This document shows, piece after piece, positions 27,950-37,631 of a DNA stretch of 64,000 nucleotides. Numbering within the stretch: the first letter of the stretch is position 1; every line of letters starts with the position of its first letter. Source of the DNA: Endomicrobium sp. (GTDB lineage: Bacteria; Elusimicrobiota; Endomicrobiia; Endomicrobiales; Endomicrobiaceae); assembly GCA_031290155.1 (NCBI GenBank), contig JAITOB010000031.1, forward strand, positions 28,507 to 92,506, read 5' to 3'. Made by a program: the position numbers and the translations under genes. The notes beneath the pieces are model-generated. The model saw only the letters and a list, made by a program, of their open reading frames with translations. It was not told the origin of the DNA and made no database searches.

Positions 27950-28870
27950 TTATAATGCACTCTCTAAAATTTTTAAAACTAAGCTTTTAAAATCATATCC
28001 GACCGTCTTGCCTGCATCCGGAATTAAGGATGTCTCGGTCATCCCGGGTATGGTATTATTTTCAAGCACCCATACTTTACCGTTTTTGTCTGTAATCATA
28101 TCAACGCGGCAAATTGCTTTACATTTAAAAATTTTATATATTTCTTCTGCATAATTTTGTGCCGTTTTATAGGCTTTCTCGCTTATTCTTGCAGGTATTA
28201 TATGTTTTGAACCGCCCTTTTCATATTTAGATTCAAAATCGTAAAAATCTCCTTTGGGAATTATTTCTATAACTGGCAACGCTTTACTATTCACAACGCC
28301 GACAGTTATTTCTTTACCCTCTATATACTTCTCGATAATGATCTCTTCGCCATATTTAAAAGCTTTTTTTGCAGCAGCGGAAAATTGTGAAGCTTTTTTT
28401 ACTATTGTTAAACCTATTGCAGATCCCTGCGCTAAAGGCTTTACAACAACAGGATAATCTTTTATTTCAGGCACGGATTCAAATTTTTTTAACATTTTCC
28501 ATTCAGGCGTCAAAATGCCGGCATATTTAAATAACTTTTTTGAAATATCTTTATCCATAGAAGCAGCGTTTGCAAAAATACCGCAGCCTGTATAAGGAAT
28601 ACCTAATATTTCAAGCATGCCTTGAATTGTTCCGTCTTCTCCCATTGGACCATGCAGCATTATATATGCGATATCTATTTTTTCTTTTATTATTTTATCA
28701 GCGATGTTTCTATCTACGGCAACACCGCATACATTTAATTGTAATTTTTTTAATACATTTAAAACAGCTTCACCGGATTTAATTGAAATTTCCCTTTCGC
28801 TTGAAAATCCTCCGTACAAAACGCCTATTTTTTTATCGTTTATTTCCGCTAAGATATCAGGATTTGTCAT
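27950..28870 (-). CDS. ddl: D-alanine--D-alanine ligase
   Basis: An ATP-grasp enzyme that makes the D-Ala-D-Ala dipeptide for peptidoglycan. The N-terminal VLYGGFSSEREISIKSG, the central LHGPMGEDGTIQGMLE and YTGCG, the ATP-grasp KPLAQGSAIGL and the C-terminal ENNTIPGMTETSLIPDA (metal and substrate binding) are all present. The length of 306 aa is normal. It overlaps murB by 4 bases. Confidence 0.96.
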   Translation of the reverse strand: MTNPDILAEINDKKIGVLYGGFSSEREISIKSGEAVLNVLKKLQLNVCGVAVDRNIADKIIKEKIDIAYIMLHGPMGEDGTIQGMLEILGIPYTGCGIFANAASMDKDISKKLFKYAGILTPEWKMLKKFESVPEIKDYPVVVKPLAQGSAIGLTIVKKASQFSAAAKKAFKYGEEIIIEKYIEGKEITVGVVNSKALPVIEIIPKGDFYDFESKYEKGGSKHIIPARISEKAYKTAQNYAEEIYKIFKCKAICRVDMITDKNGKVWVLENNTIPGMTETSLIPDAGKTVGYDFKSLVLKILESAL

Positions 28871-29751
28871 TCTATTATCTTTACCTCCGTTTCAAGAGTT
28901 ATATTAAATTTTTCTTTTACTTTTTCTTTCATTAAATTAATTAAAGTTAAAATGTCTTCCGAAAAAGCGCCGCCTGTATTGACTATAAAATTTCCATGCA
29001 TCTGAGAAATTTGCGCTCCGCCCGCACGTTTTCCTTTTAAACCGGCTTCTTCAATAAGTTTTCCGGTACTAAATCCATCAGGATTTTTAAATATACTGCC
29101 GGCATTAGGTATATTTAAAGGCTGTGTTTTTAGACGTTTTTGTATGTTTTTTGAAACTTCTTTTAAACTACCATTTTTTGTATCTTTTTTCAAGGAAAAA
29201 TTCACTCTCGTAATTACACAGTCTGTAAACCCGCTTTTCCTATAATTGAAATCCATTTTTTCCTTATTTATCAATTCTTTTTTTAAATTTTCATAAACTT
29301 CCACGCTTTTTACAACCGCGCTTACCCATTTATCTCTGCTGCCAGTATTTCCATAAACTGCGCCTCCTACAGTCCCAGGTATCCCTGCTGCGCATTCAAG
29401 ACCGATCAAATCATTTTTAAGAGCAACTTGTAAAACATTTGAAAGTAATGCGGCGCTACCGCTTGAAATTTCATCTTCCAAAACAGAAATTTTTTTAAAA
29501 TCGCCTGTAAGGCGAAGCACTATTCCATTATATCCTTTATCTGGGAAAAGAACATTTGTACCGCTGCCTAACACAATATAATTCGCTGGAACATTTTTAA
29601 AAAAAACAAACAACGCTTGTTCATTTGGGATTTCAATAAAAAAATCAGCCGGTCCGCCTATTCTAAAAGAACAGTATTTGGAAAGGGGTTCTCTTCTTAA
29701 GATTTTACAGCCGGCTAAAGTTAATTTATAAGCAGTATCTTTGCTTATCAT
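28867..29751 (-). CDS. murB: UDP-N-acetylenolpyruvoylglucosamine reductase
   Basis: An FAD enzyme that reduces UDP-GlcNAc-enolpyruvate to UDP-MurNAc. FAD-binding motifs SFRIGGPADFF, VLGSGTNVLF and ECAAGIPGTVGGAVYGNTG, the YRKSGF substrate tyrosine and the active-site serine in NAGSIFKNP are visible. It is the short (type IIb-like) form. ATG 29751 is preferred because GGAGG lies 5 bases upstream; an in-frame TTG eleven codons earlier has no ribosome-binding site. It precedes ddl with a 4-base overlap. Confidence 0.95.
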   Translation of the reverse strand: MISKDTAYKLTLAGCKILRREPLSKYCSFRIGGPADFFIEIPNEQALFVFFKNVPANYIVLGSGTNVLFPDKGYNGIVLRLTGDFKKISVLEDEISSGSAALLSNVLQVALKNDLIGLECAAGIPGTVGGAVYGNTGSRDKWVSAVVKSVEVYENLKKELINKEKMDFNYRKSGFTDCVITRVNFSLKKDTKNGSLKEVSKNIQKRLKTQPLNIPNAGSIFKNPDGFSTGKLIEEAGLKGKRAGGAQISQMHGNFIVNTGGAFSEDILTLINLMKEKVKEKFNITLETEVKIIE

Positions 29752-29821
29752 GCGATCCTCCATCCTTAACAACAATATTAACAAACAATAAACTTGATAT
29801 TTAATTATCCGGCATATAATT

Positions 29822-31183
29822 TTAATTTCGCTGAATCAAAGTTAATAATTCTTCTCCTTTTTGCCAAACATCTCCTGCGCCTAAAGTTAAAACTATATCT
29901 CCAGAAGAAAGATTTTTTAAAATTATTTCTAAATTTGAAAATTTTTCAGCTTTACATTTATTTTTTAAAAGGCATTTTAATATTAAATCCGAAGTTACGC
30001 CACTTATAGTCTGTTCGCCTGCAGAATAAATATCTAAAACATTAATAAAATCCGCATCTAAAAAACTTTTGCCAAATTCATTAAAAAGCTGTTTTGTTCG
30101 CGTATATCTGTGCGGTTGAAATAAAACAATAAGTCTGCGTTTAGGCCAAAAACGTTTTATAGCTTTTAAAGTAGCTGCGATTTCTGTAGGATGATGACCG
30201 TAATCGTCAATAACCATTACCCCTTTATTATTACCCTTTATTTCCAGACGTCTTCCAACACCGTCAAATTTATTTATCGCCTTCATAATTAAATCAAACG
30301 GTATGCCAAGACGCAATCCGACGCCTATAGCAGCAAGAGAATTTAATATATTATGTTCACCTGGAATTTTAATACGTACATTACCAATTTTTTTACTCAT
30401 ATAAATAACATCAAAACTTGTACAGCTTTTTAGTATTTTTATATTTGAAGCTTTAATATCGGAACTGCCTGCAATTCCGTAAGTAACATATTTTCTTGTG
30501 ATTTCAGGAATTATTTTTCTCACATTTTCATCATCTGAACAAATTATCGCCGAACCGTAAAACGGAATGCAATTAATATGTTTTACGAAAGCTTTCTTAA
30601 GAGTTTCCATATTACCGTAATAATCTAAATGATCGTTATCTATATTTGTTACAACTGTAATAACCGGTGAAAGTTTTAAAAATGACCCGTCAGATTCATC
30701 TGCTTCTGCAACTATATAATCCCCCCTGCCTAATCTTGCACTAGTCTTAAGATTTTTAAGTCTGCCTCCAATAACAATTGTTGGATCAAGTCCGCCCTCA
30801 TCAAGTACAAGAGAAGTAAGAGACGTAGTTGTAGTTTTACCGTGCGTTCCAGCTATTGTTACAGCATATTTCAACCTTGCAAGCTCAGCAAGCATTTCTA
30901 CTCGCGAAATTATAGGAAGTTTTTTCTTTAATGCAGCAACAACCTCAAGATTCTTTTTGCTTATCGCAGTAGAAATTACAACTACTTCGCTGGACTTTAT
31001 ATTTTGCGGATTATGGCCTATATAAATTTTTGCGCCTATTGCTTTTAGATGTTCAGTGATATCCGTTTTTTTTAAATCAGAACCTGAAATATTATGTCCT
31101 AAATTTATCAAAACTTCGGCTATTCCTGACATACCTGATCCGCCGATTCCCACAAAATGTATATTTTGATTTTTACGAAACAT
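29822..31183 (-). CDS. murC: UDP-N-acetylmuramate--L-alanine ligase
   Basis: The first Mur ligase, adding L-Ala to UDP-MurNAc. The N-terminal GIGGSGMSGIAEVL dinucleotide-like fold, the ATP-binding GTHGKTTTTSL, the central EADESDGSFL, and the C-terminal DDYGHHPTEIAATL and FQPHRYTRTK are all diagnostic. The length of 453 aa is normal. It is the first gene of the surviving dcw segment (murC-murB-ddl-ftsQ-ftsA-ftsZ). Confidence 0.97.
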   Translation of the reverse strand: MFRKNQNIHFVGIGGSGMSGIAEVLINLGHNISGSDLKKTDITEHLKAIGAKIYIGHNPQNIKSSEVVVISTAISKKNLEVVAALKKKLPIISRVEMLAELARLKYAVTIAGTHGKTTTTSLTSLVLDEGGLDPTIVIGGRLKNLKTSARLGRGDYIVAEADESDGSFLKLSPVITVVTNIDNDHLDYYGNMETLKKAFVKHINCIPFYGSAIICSDDENVRKIIPEITRKYVTYGIAGSSDIKASNIKILKSCTSFDVIYMSKKIGNVRIKIPGEHNILNSLAAIGVGLRLGIPFDLIMKAINKFDGVGRRLEIKGNNKGVMVIDDYGHHPTEIAATLKAIKRFWPKRRLIVLFQPHRYTRTKQLFNEFGKSFLDADFINVLDIYSAGEQTISGVTSDLILKCLLKNKCKAEKFSNLEIILKNLSSGDIVLTLGAGDVWQKGEELLTLIQRN

Positions 31184-31294
31184 TTATATTCCCTTTTAGC
31201 GATTTACTAAATCTGAATGCAGATTAAAAAACAAAAGAAACAATAAAATAAATCAATATCACAACGGCTCATATTTACTTTACACAGCAAACAT

Positions 31295-31684
31295 CTACAT
31301 TTTTGCTTTTTTACTTAAATATTCAGCAGAAACAGTCGTTGTTATTCCGCCGCGTATCCCAAACTCAATATCTATAAAAATCTTTTTAGGGTTTATAGTC
31401 TTCACTAAATCATTTAAAATATTATTTACAACACTTTCATGCACCATACCAACCATTCTGTAACTCTGTAAATATAATTTTAAAGACTTAAGTTCTACTA
31501 CAGTTTTATCAGGCGTATAGTTTATGACAATATATGCAAAATCAGGAAGACCCGTCCACGGACAGAGACAAGTAAACTCTTCAGTTTCTATACAGACATT
31601 CATGTCTTTACCTGCATACTCATAAGGCATAGCTTCAAGCAAAGACAGCATAACTTTATCAAAAACAGCAAAATTGTTTTTCAT
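31295..31684 (-). CDS. queF: NADPH-dependent preQ0 reductase (7-cyano-7-deazaguanine reductase)
   Basis: Reduces preQ0 to preQ1 in queuosine synthesis. At 129 aa it is the short unimodular class. It carries the nucleophilic cysteine and aspartate in CPWTGLPDF (about residues 41-49) and the QueF motif ELKSLKLYLQSYR (about 67-79), with a downstream HESVVNNILNDLV. The usual NxGxxHE reads VGMVHE here. I see no preQ1 riboswitch in the short leader. No other queuosine gene is nearby. Confidence 0.93.
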   Translation of the reverse strand: MKNNFAVFDKVMLSLLEAMPYEYAGKDMNVCIETEEFTCLCPWTGLPDFAYIVINYTPDKTVVELKSLKLYLQSYRMVGMVHESVVNNILNDLVKTINPKKIFIDIEFGIRGGITTTVSAEYLSKKAKM

Positions 31685-31912
31685 ATAAACTCCATTAAAT
31701 ATTATTTAATTATTGTAACATGTTTTATGCGGTTTAATGGTTAAACGGTATGATAACTGCACAGTTTATTTAAGAGCATTATTATTCTGCAAAAATTTTA
31801 AAATCTTATGTTAAAAAAGCCTAAAAAATCTTTTCTTGATATTGAATTAAATTTTTATAAAGATTCAATTTATTTTAATTATATATTAATCTTACAAAAT
31901 ACTCTTTCAGGC

Positions 31913-33079
31913 TTACCATTTTATTTTACTTATACGTTCCACAGATTCTTTAATTCTTGGGACGTTAACAGTAAGAGCAAATCTAATATAGCCTTCGCCG
32001 CTTTTTCCCATACCGTTGCCGGGCGTACATACTATAGACGCTTCGTCAAGCAGTTTCGAAACAATCTGCGATGATGTATATCCTTTTGGAACTTTCGCCC
32101 AAATATAAAATGAAGCTTTAGGCAAATCTACTTCCCACCCAAGATTTTTTAAACCCTCAACTAAAATATCTCTGCGCTCTTTATATATTTTTCTTACATC
32201 TTCTACGCATTGCTGAGAAGACGTAAGAGCTGTAATTGCAGCTTCCTGAACAGCCTGAAAAACGCCGGAATCATAGTTGTCTTTTACTTTTGCAATACCT
32301 GCGATTATGTTTTTGTTGCCGCAAACCCAGCCTATACGCCAACCGGTCATATTATAGGTTTTTGAAAGCGAATGAAACTCTACACCTACTTCTTTAGCTC
32401 CGGAAAATTCAAGAAAACTTAACGGTTTCTCATTTTCGCCATAATATATTTCTGAATATGCCACATCCGATGCAACAATTATGTTATTCTTTTTTGCAAA
32501 TTCTATAAGCCGTATATAAAACTCTTTTGTAGCAACTGCAGCGGTAGGATTATTTGGATAATTTATAAAAAGTAACTTTGCCTTTTTAAGCACATCCGCA
32601 GGAATTATATCTAAATCCGGCAAAAAAGAATTTTTTTTAAGCAAGGGCATAAAATACGGAATTCCCTCAGTAAAAATTGTCCCTGTATTATACACTGGAT
32701 AACCGGGTTCCGGGATTAAAACTACATCGCCCGGATTTATAAATCCTAAATGTATGTGCCCTATGCCTTCTTTTGAACCTATAAGAGCACAAACTTCATC
32801 AACGTTTAAATTAACACTAAATCTCCTTTTATACCATTCTGCAACTGCTTTTCTGTAAGAAAGCAGACCTGTTCCAAAAGGATATTGATGGTTAGCGGGG
32901 TTTGTAACAGATTTCTGCATAGATTTTATTATATGTTCTGGAGTAGGTAAATCAGGGTCGCCAACTCCTAAAGATATTATATCCTCCCCACGTTCAATCG
33001 CTTCTTTTTTTTTTCTATCTATTTCAATAAAAAGATAAGGAGGCAGTTTTTTTAGTTTTTCATTGTAGCGAATTTCCAT
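31913..33079 (-). CDS. dapL: LL-diaminopimelate aminotransferase
   Basis: Converts tetrahydrodipicolinate directly to LL-diaminopimelate, bypassing DapD/C/E. It begins MEIRYNEKLKKLPPYLF and has the DapL-type ISLGVGDPDLPTP, YPNNPTAAV, SDVAYSEIY and the PLP lysine in HSLSKTYNMTGWRIGW. ATG 33079 is chosen because AAAGGTGG lies 6-9 bases upstream; the frame is open eight codons further. Linkage with dapA, dapB, dapF and lysA confirms the role over other class I aminotransferases. It is the last gene of the lysine/DAP cluster. Confidence 0.95.
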   Translation of the reverse strand: MEIRYNEKLKKLPPYLFIEIDRKKKEAIERGEDIISLGVGDPDLPTPEHIIKSMQKSVTNPANHQYPFGTGLLSYRKAVAEWYKRRFSVNLNVDEVCALIGSKEGIGHIHLGFINPGDVVLIPEPGYPVYNTGTIFTEGIPYFMPLLKKNSFLPDLDIIPADVLKKAKLLFINYPNNPTAAVATKEFYIRLIEFAKKNNIIVASDVAYSEIYYGENEKPLSFLEFSGAKEVGVEFHSLSKTYNMTGWRIGWVCGNKNIIAGIAKVKDNYDSGVFQAVQEAAITALTSSQQCVEDVRKIYKERRDILVEGLKNLGWEVDLPKASFYIWAKVPKGYTSSQIVSKLLDEASIVCTPGNGMGKSGEGYIRFALTVNVPRIKESVERISKIKW

Positions 33080-33274
33080 TTTTATTCCACCTTTGCACAA
33101 CAAACTATGAAGCGTAGAAAGCAGCTTGACAAAAACAACAGACTTAAAACCAGCTGTAAATTAAGTTTTATATAAATTTAACATATCAGTTTTAAGTAAT
33201 ACTTTAAGCAAGTACTATGATAGTTTATAATCTGCATTTTCGCCGCTAATTTAAATTCAACACTGCATTTTGTA

Positions 33275-34048
33275 TTATTTTATATTCAAAACATCAGACA
33301 TATCGTATAATCCAGATTCTCTGCCAGCAAGCCATTTTGCAGCTCGCACAGCACCTGCCGCAAAAGTATCTCTTGAATGCGCTCTATGAGTTAACTCTAT
33401 TCTTTCTCCATAACCTACAAAATATACAGTATGCTCCCCCACAATATCTCCGGCTCTTAGCGAATGCACGCCAATTTCAGCTTTCTTTCTAAGCATATCT
33501 ACAGAATGCCCGCCATAAACGCCAACGTCAGCAAAATCTTTTCCTATAGAAACAGCTGCGATCTCTGCGAGTTTTGAAGCTGTTCCAGACGGAGAATCCT
33601 TCTTTTTATTATGATGTAATTCAAGTATTTCAATATCATAGTCTGGGATTTTTTTTGCTACAGCTTCAATAAGTTTAAACAAAATATTTATACCTACAGA
33701 CATATTAGGTGAAAAAACAGCAGGAATACTTTTTGATATTTCTTTTATTTTATCTCTTTGCTCTTCGTTAAAACCTGTTGTTCCAATAACTACAGGGATT
33801 TCATATTTTTTAGCAGTTTCTAAATTTTTCAAAGCGCCGTCCGGATTTGTAAAATCTATCAAAACATCAGTTTTAGACAAAAATTTTTCTAAATCACTGA
33901 CAGAAAAAATCATAGGATCTCCGGTACCAATTTTTTTATTGCCTTCAAATTCTAAAGCACCGGAAATTTGTATATCTCTATCTAATCTTGCTGTTGCAAG
34001 TATCGCCTGCCCCATTCTTCCGCCAGCTCCACAAACTGTTATCTTCAT
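33275..34048 (-). CDS. dapB: 4-hydroxy-tetrahydrodipicolinate reductase
   Basis: The NAD(P)H-dependent second committed step of lysine/DAP synthesis. The N-terminal VCGAGGRMGQAIL binds the nucleotide, DVLIDFTNPDG and VIGTTGF follow, and the signature ELHHNKKKDSPSGTA carries the catalytic histidine and lysine. The length of 257 aa is normal. It lies between dapA and dapL on the same strand, with gaps of 150-200 bases on each side. Confidence 0.96.
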   Translation of the reverse strand: MKITVCGAGGRMGQAILATARLDRDIQISGALEFEGNKKIGTGDPMIFSVSDLEKFLSKTDVLIDFTNPDGALKNLETAKKYEIPVVIGTTGFNEEQRDKIKEISKSIPAVFSPNMSVGINILFKLIEAVAKKIPDYDIEILELHHNKKKDSPSGTASKLAEIAAVSIGKDFADVGVYGGHSVDMLRKKAEIGVHSLRAGDIVGEHTVYFVGYGERIELTHRAHSRDTFAAGAVRAAKWLAGRESGLYDMSDVLNIK

Positions 34049-34194
34049 TTGGTTGTTCCCCTTTTATTATACAAAAAACTCAAATTTTAAAATTTACTCT
34101 TTTATTCGTTATAATAGATAAATTCAATGCCACAACAAAATTTTCTACGAATTTTTACGCAAGATTTATAACATCAATTACGCAAAAATTTGTT

Positions 34195-35070
34195 TTATTT
34201 TATAAGACTAAAATCTTTTAAAATTTTTTCAATCTTTACTTTATTTTCATTTCCCATAGCACACATTGGAAGTCTCAAAGACGAATCACATATGCCCATT
34301 AGCGAAGCGACAGTTTTTATAGGTATAGGATTTGTTTCTATAAACATTGACTTAATCAAAGGCAATAATTTATAGTGAATTTTTATTGCTTCTTTTATAC
34401 TGCCTTTTTCAAAAGTTTTTACAAGAGACAAAATTTCCGCAGGAACGATATTAGATAAAACCGAAATAACTCCAACCCCGCCTATTGACAACAAAGGGAG
34501 GATAAGTGCATCATCGCCTGAAATAAGTTCTATATCTGGAGCTAAAGATTTGATGGAACTCATTTGATCTAAAGAACCCGATGCTTCCTTCACGCCTACA
34601 ATATTTTCACAATCTTCAAAAAGTTTTGCCATTGTCGCAGGCTCAATATTTACAGAGGTTCTTCCGGCAATATTGTAAAGGACAATAGGAATATCTACCG
34701 TATCAGCTATAGTTTTAAAATGTAAATATAAACCCTTTTGTGTAGGTTTATTGTAGTAAGGAGAAACTAACAATGCTCCATCGCATCCCATTTTTTTTGC
34801 AAACCGAGTAAAATGCATGGCTTCATTTGTAGAATTAGATCCTGCACCGGCAATAACTTTCATTCTGCCTTTTACTTCTTTAACGCAAAATTCTATAATC
34901 GCTTCATGTTCTTCATATGACAAAGTAGGAGATTCTCCAGTAGTTCCACAAGGAACAACTCCGTCAATTCCATTTTCGCATTGATTTTCAATTAACTTAG
35001 AAAATGCATCAAAATCAACTTTGCCATTTTTAAACGGCGTGATCAATGCTGTATAAACTCCAGAAAACAT
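34195..35070 (-). CDS. dapA: 4-hydroxy-tetrahydrodipicolinate synthase
   Basis: A Schiff-base aldolase condensing pyruvate and aspartate semialdehyde. GTTGESPTLSYEEH (about residue 45), YYNKPTQKGLY (about 107) and LYNIAGRTSVN are the family motifs, and the Schiff-base lysine lies in VGVKEASGSL (about 160). ATG 35070 is chosen because GGGAGGA lies 4 bases upstream; a GTG four codons earlier overlaps that site. The aspartate semialdehyde it uses is also the substrate of the polyamine dehydrogenase at 5.5-6.8 kb. Confidence 0.96.
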   Translation of the reverse strand: MFSGVYTALITPFKNGKVDFDAFSKLIENQCENGIDGVVPCGTTGESPTLSYEEHEAIIEFCVKEVKGRMKVIAGAGSNSTNEAMHFTRFAKKMGCDGALLVSPYYNKPTQKGLYLHFKTIADTVDIPIVLYNIAGRTSVNIEPATMAKLFEDCENIVGVKEASGSLDQMSSIKSLAPDIELISGDDALILPLLSIGGVGVISVLSNIVPAEILSLVKTFEKGSIKEAIKIHYKLLPLIKSMFIETNPIPIKTVASLMGICDSSLRLPMCAMGNENKVKIEKILKDFSLIK

Positions 35071-35215
35071 AAATCCTCCCACATAGTTATACTTTGATAT
35101 CTTAAGACATAAAACAAATATCTATTTAGATTTTAATTAAACTAATTAAAGTTATTCTAATCTGTTCTTGCAATTTAGTCCGCATAATTTTCATATATTT
35201 GGCTAGAAACTATAT

Positions 35216-36028
35216 TTATATTTCAACTGTTCCTTTAAATGCTATAAGAGCAGGTCCTTCAAGTACAACGCTATTTATTTCACTGCCTGCTTTTCTTAAA
35301 GAAGCAGATAATAAATCCCCGCCTCTTGCAATTATATTAACAGGAGATTTTGTAAAATCTTTAATAACAGATATTATACTTGAAGCTGTTATGCCTGTGC
35401 CACACGCTAAAGTCTCATCTTCAACACCCCTCTCATAAGTACGCACAAGAAGAGTATTGTTTTGAATAACTTTTACAAAATTGACATTTGTTCCTTCAGG
35501 AGCAAAAATTTTATGATGCCTTATAATTTTGCCATATTTTATAACATCAATATCTTCAATGTCATCGATAAATATAATTACATGCGGCACGCCAGTATTT
35601 ATAAAATCGCCATTAAATTTTTTATCATCGGCTTCAATTTTTATATTCAGTTTTAAATCTTTAGGATTATATAAATCAAGTTTAACCCTATCATACGATA
35701 AAATTTCAGCATTTACAACCCCAGCGTCCGTCTCAAAAATCATTCTTGAATTCACAATGCCTAAACTATACGCAAATTGCGCTATAGATCTGCCGCCGTT
35801 TCCGCACATAGCAGCGTAAGAACCGTCAGAATTAAAATATTTCATTTTAAAATCTTTACAAATGCTTTTTTCAACTAAAATTAAACCGTCTGCACCTATT
35901 GAATATTTCCTGTCGCAAAGCTTTTTGGCAAGAGACGAATAGTCTGTTTCTGTAATTATATTATCTCTATTGTCTATTAAAACAAAATCATTTCCCGCGG
36001 CAGTTAACTTTGAAAAATTCATATTCAC
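35216..36028 (-). CDS. dapF: Diaminopimelate epimerase
   Basis: Converts LL-DAP to meso-DAP with a pair of cysteines as acid and base, both visible: MCGNGGRSIAQF (about residue 75) and LACGTGITASS (about 210). The N-terminus MNFSKLTAAGNDFVLIDNR is typical; the family start suggests the second Met (codon 3) may be used. The length of 270 aa is normal. It supplies meso-DAP both for peptidoglycan and for lysA. Confidence 0.96.
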   Translation of the reverse strand: MNMNFSKLTAAGNDFVLIDNRDNIITETDYSSLAKKLCDRKYSIGADGLILVEKSICKDFKMKYFNSDGSYAAMCGNGGRSIAQFAYSLGIVNSRMIFETDAGVVNAEILSYDRVKLDLYNPKDLKLNIKIEADDKKFNGDFINTGVPHVIIFIDDIEDIDVIKYGKIIRHHKIFAPEGTNVNFVKVIQNNTLLVRTYERGVEDETLACGTGITASSIISVIKDFTKSPVNIIARGGDLLSASLRKAGSEINSVVLEGPALIAFKGTVEI

Positions 36029-36157
36029 AAAAAGATGCTCCTTAATTTTATAAAATATTATCCTATAAAAATAATCCGCCAGCTTACTATATCTCAGCCC
36101 AACATTAGAGTCTGTACTATATTATTTCTGATTAAATAGGAAATAAAATAATTTAGA

Positions 36158-37393
36158 TTATTTTATTTCATTTAATAGCAAGTCTTTATAACTCGCTCTT
36201 TTTCTTATTAACATAGTTTTATTATTTTCAACTAGAACTTCAGCAATCAAAGGCCTTGAATTATACTGAGAAGACATTGAGGCGCCATATGCTCCGGCAC
36301 AAGTTATAAGAAGATATCCGCCCTGATTTACAACTGGAAGCATTCTATCTTTACCCATAAAGTCACCGCTTTCACATATAGGTCCTACAACATTAGTCTT
36401 GATTTTTTTGGAGTTTGTCTTTTTTACAGGAATAATTTCATGGTATGCTTTATACAAAGTAGGTCTTATTAAATCATTCATTCCGGCATCGGTAATAAGA
36501 AAACTTTTGCCTCCTGAAACTTTCCTGTATATAACTTTTGTAAGCAGATGACCGGCATTTGCAATTATTGAACGACCGGGTTCAAAAATAAACTTTTTAT
36601 CTTCATCAAATACTATAAATAATTCTGACATAAGCTGCTTGACAGACGGAGCTTTTTGACCTTTTTCATACTCGATACCAAGTCCGCCGCCGCAGTTTAT
36701 ATATTCAAGTTTTATGCCATTCTTTTCTATTTCAGCAACAGCTTTTTTTATTTTCTGCGCGGCGAGCTTGAAAGGCTCTGTTTTTAAAATTTGCGAGCCA
36801 ATATGCGAATGTATGCCTGCAATTACAATATTTTTCTTTTTTTTAGCGTACAAATACGCTTTTAGAGCATCTTCATAAGGAATGCCAAACTTTGTTCCTT
36901 TTTTACCGGTAATTATATAGTCATGAGTTTCGGATTCAACATAAGGATTTATTCTGAATGAAATTTTTGCTTTAAGCTTAATTCTGCCCGCTATTTTATT
37001 TATTAGATCAAGTTCTTCAAAAGATTCTACATTAAACATAAGAATTTTACTTTTTAAAGCATATTCTATTTCTTCCGATGTTTTTCCTACGCCTGCATAA
37101 ACCACTTTTAAAGGATCAAATCCCGCCCGCAAACATCTGTATATTTCTCCTCCAGAAGTTACGTCTGCGCCGGCTCCAAGTTTTGAAATATTTTTTAAAA
37201 TTGCTCCATTTGAATTTGTTTTACAAGCAAAACATATAAATCCTTCTTTAGGACTTAACGCTTTTTTATAGTTATCAAAATTTTTTATAATCTTGCTTTT
37301 TGAATAAACATATGTACTGGTTCCATATTTTATGGCGATTTCAGACAATTTTATTTGTTCTATACACAAATCATTATTTTTAAATTGAAGCAC
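36158..37393 (-). CDS. lysA: Diaminopimelate decarboxylase
   Basis: A PLP fold-III enzyme that makes lysine from meso-DAP. The PLP lysine is in ICFACKTNSN (about residue 59). GIHSHIGSQI, INCGGGLGIEYE, EPGRSIIANAG and the substrate motif GPICESGDF follow in the family order. The start is a GTG at 37393, behind GGAGAAGAA. It is the first gene of the lysine/DAP cluster and lies 45 bases downstream of a near-consensus sigma-70 promoter. Confidence 0.96.
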   Translation of the reverse strand: MLQFKNNDLCIEQIKLSEIAIKYGTSTYVYSKSKIIKNFDNYKKALSPKEGFICFACKTNSNGAILKNISKLGAGADVTSGGEIYRCLRAGFDPLKVVYAGVGKTSEEIEYALKSKILMFNVESFEELDLINKIAGRIKLKAKISFRINPYVESETHDYIITGKKGTKFGIPYEDALKAYLYAKKKKNIVIAGIHSHIGSQILKTEPFKLAAQKIKKAVAEIEKNGIKLEYINCGGGLGIEYEKGQKAPSVKQLMSELFIVFDEDKKFIFEPGRSIIANAGHLLTKVIYRKVSGGKSFLITDAGMNDLIRPTLYKAYHEIIPVKKTNSKKIKTNVVGPICESGDFMGKDRMLPVVNQGGYLLITCAGAYGASMSSQYNSRPLIAEVLVENNKTMLIRKRASYKDLLLNEIK

Positions 37394-37437
37394 TTCTTCT
37401 CCTATTTTTTCAATACTAGCAAAATACTTCTTTTTAT

Positions 37438-37467
37438 ATTCTATTAAAACCTAGTATTTAGTGTCAA
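37438..37467 (-). promoter_or_regulatory. Sigma-70 type promoter of the lysA-dap cluster
   Basis: On the minus strand a perfect TTGACA (37467-37462) is followed after 18 bases by TAGAAT (37443-37438), five of six matches to the -10 consensus. It ends 45 bases before the lysA GTG. I see no lysine-riboswitch motif in the leader, so the cluster may be constitutive; that is inference. Confidence 0.65.
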
Positions 37468-37631
37468 AAAAAACAGCTCTACACTCAGCTAAATCAATTG
37501 CAGATTTTAATTTCATGCTTTATATTTTAGTAGCCAGCTTAGTATAACAGTCCAAACAAATACTAAATAACAAACTCCTACAGCTGTCATACGAAAAACA
37601 TACAGCATAATTTTATTTATTATTCATAAAA

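Noticed and set aside
31685..31760. preQ1 riboswitch before queF
   Set aside because: The leader is AT-rich and lacks the C-rich loop and A-rich tail of the preQ1 aptamer.
37394..37560. Lysine riboswitch before lysA
   Set aside because: No AGAGGTGC-type core or multi-stem aptamer pattern; only a promoter is evident.
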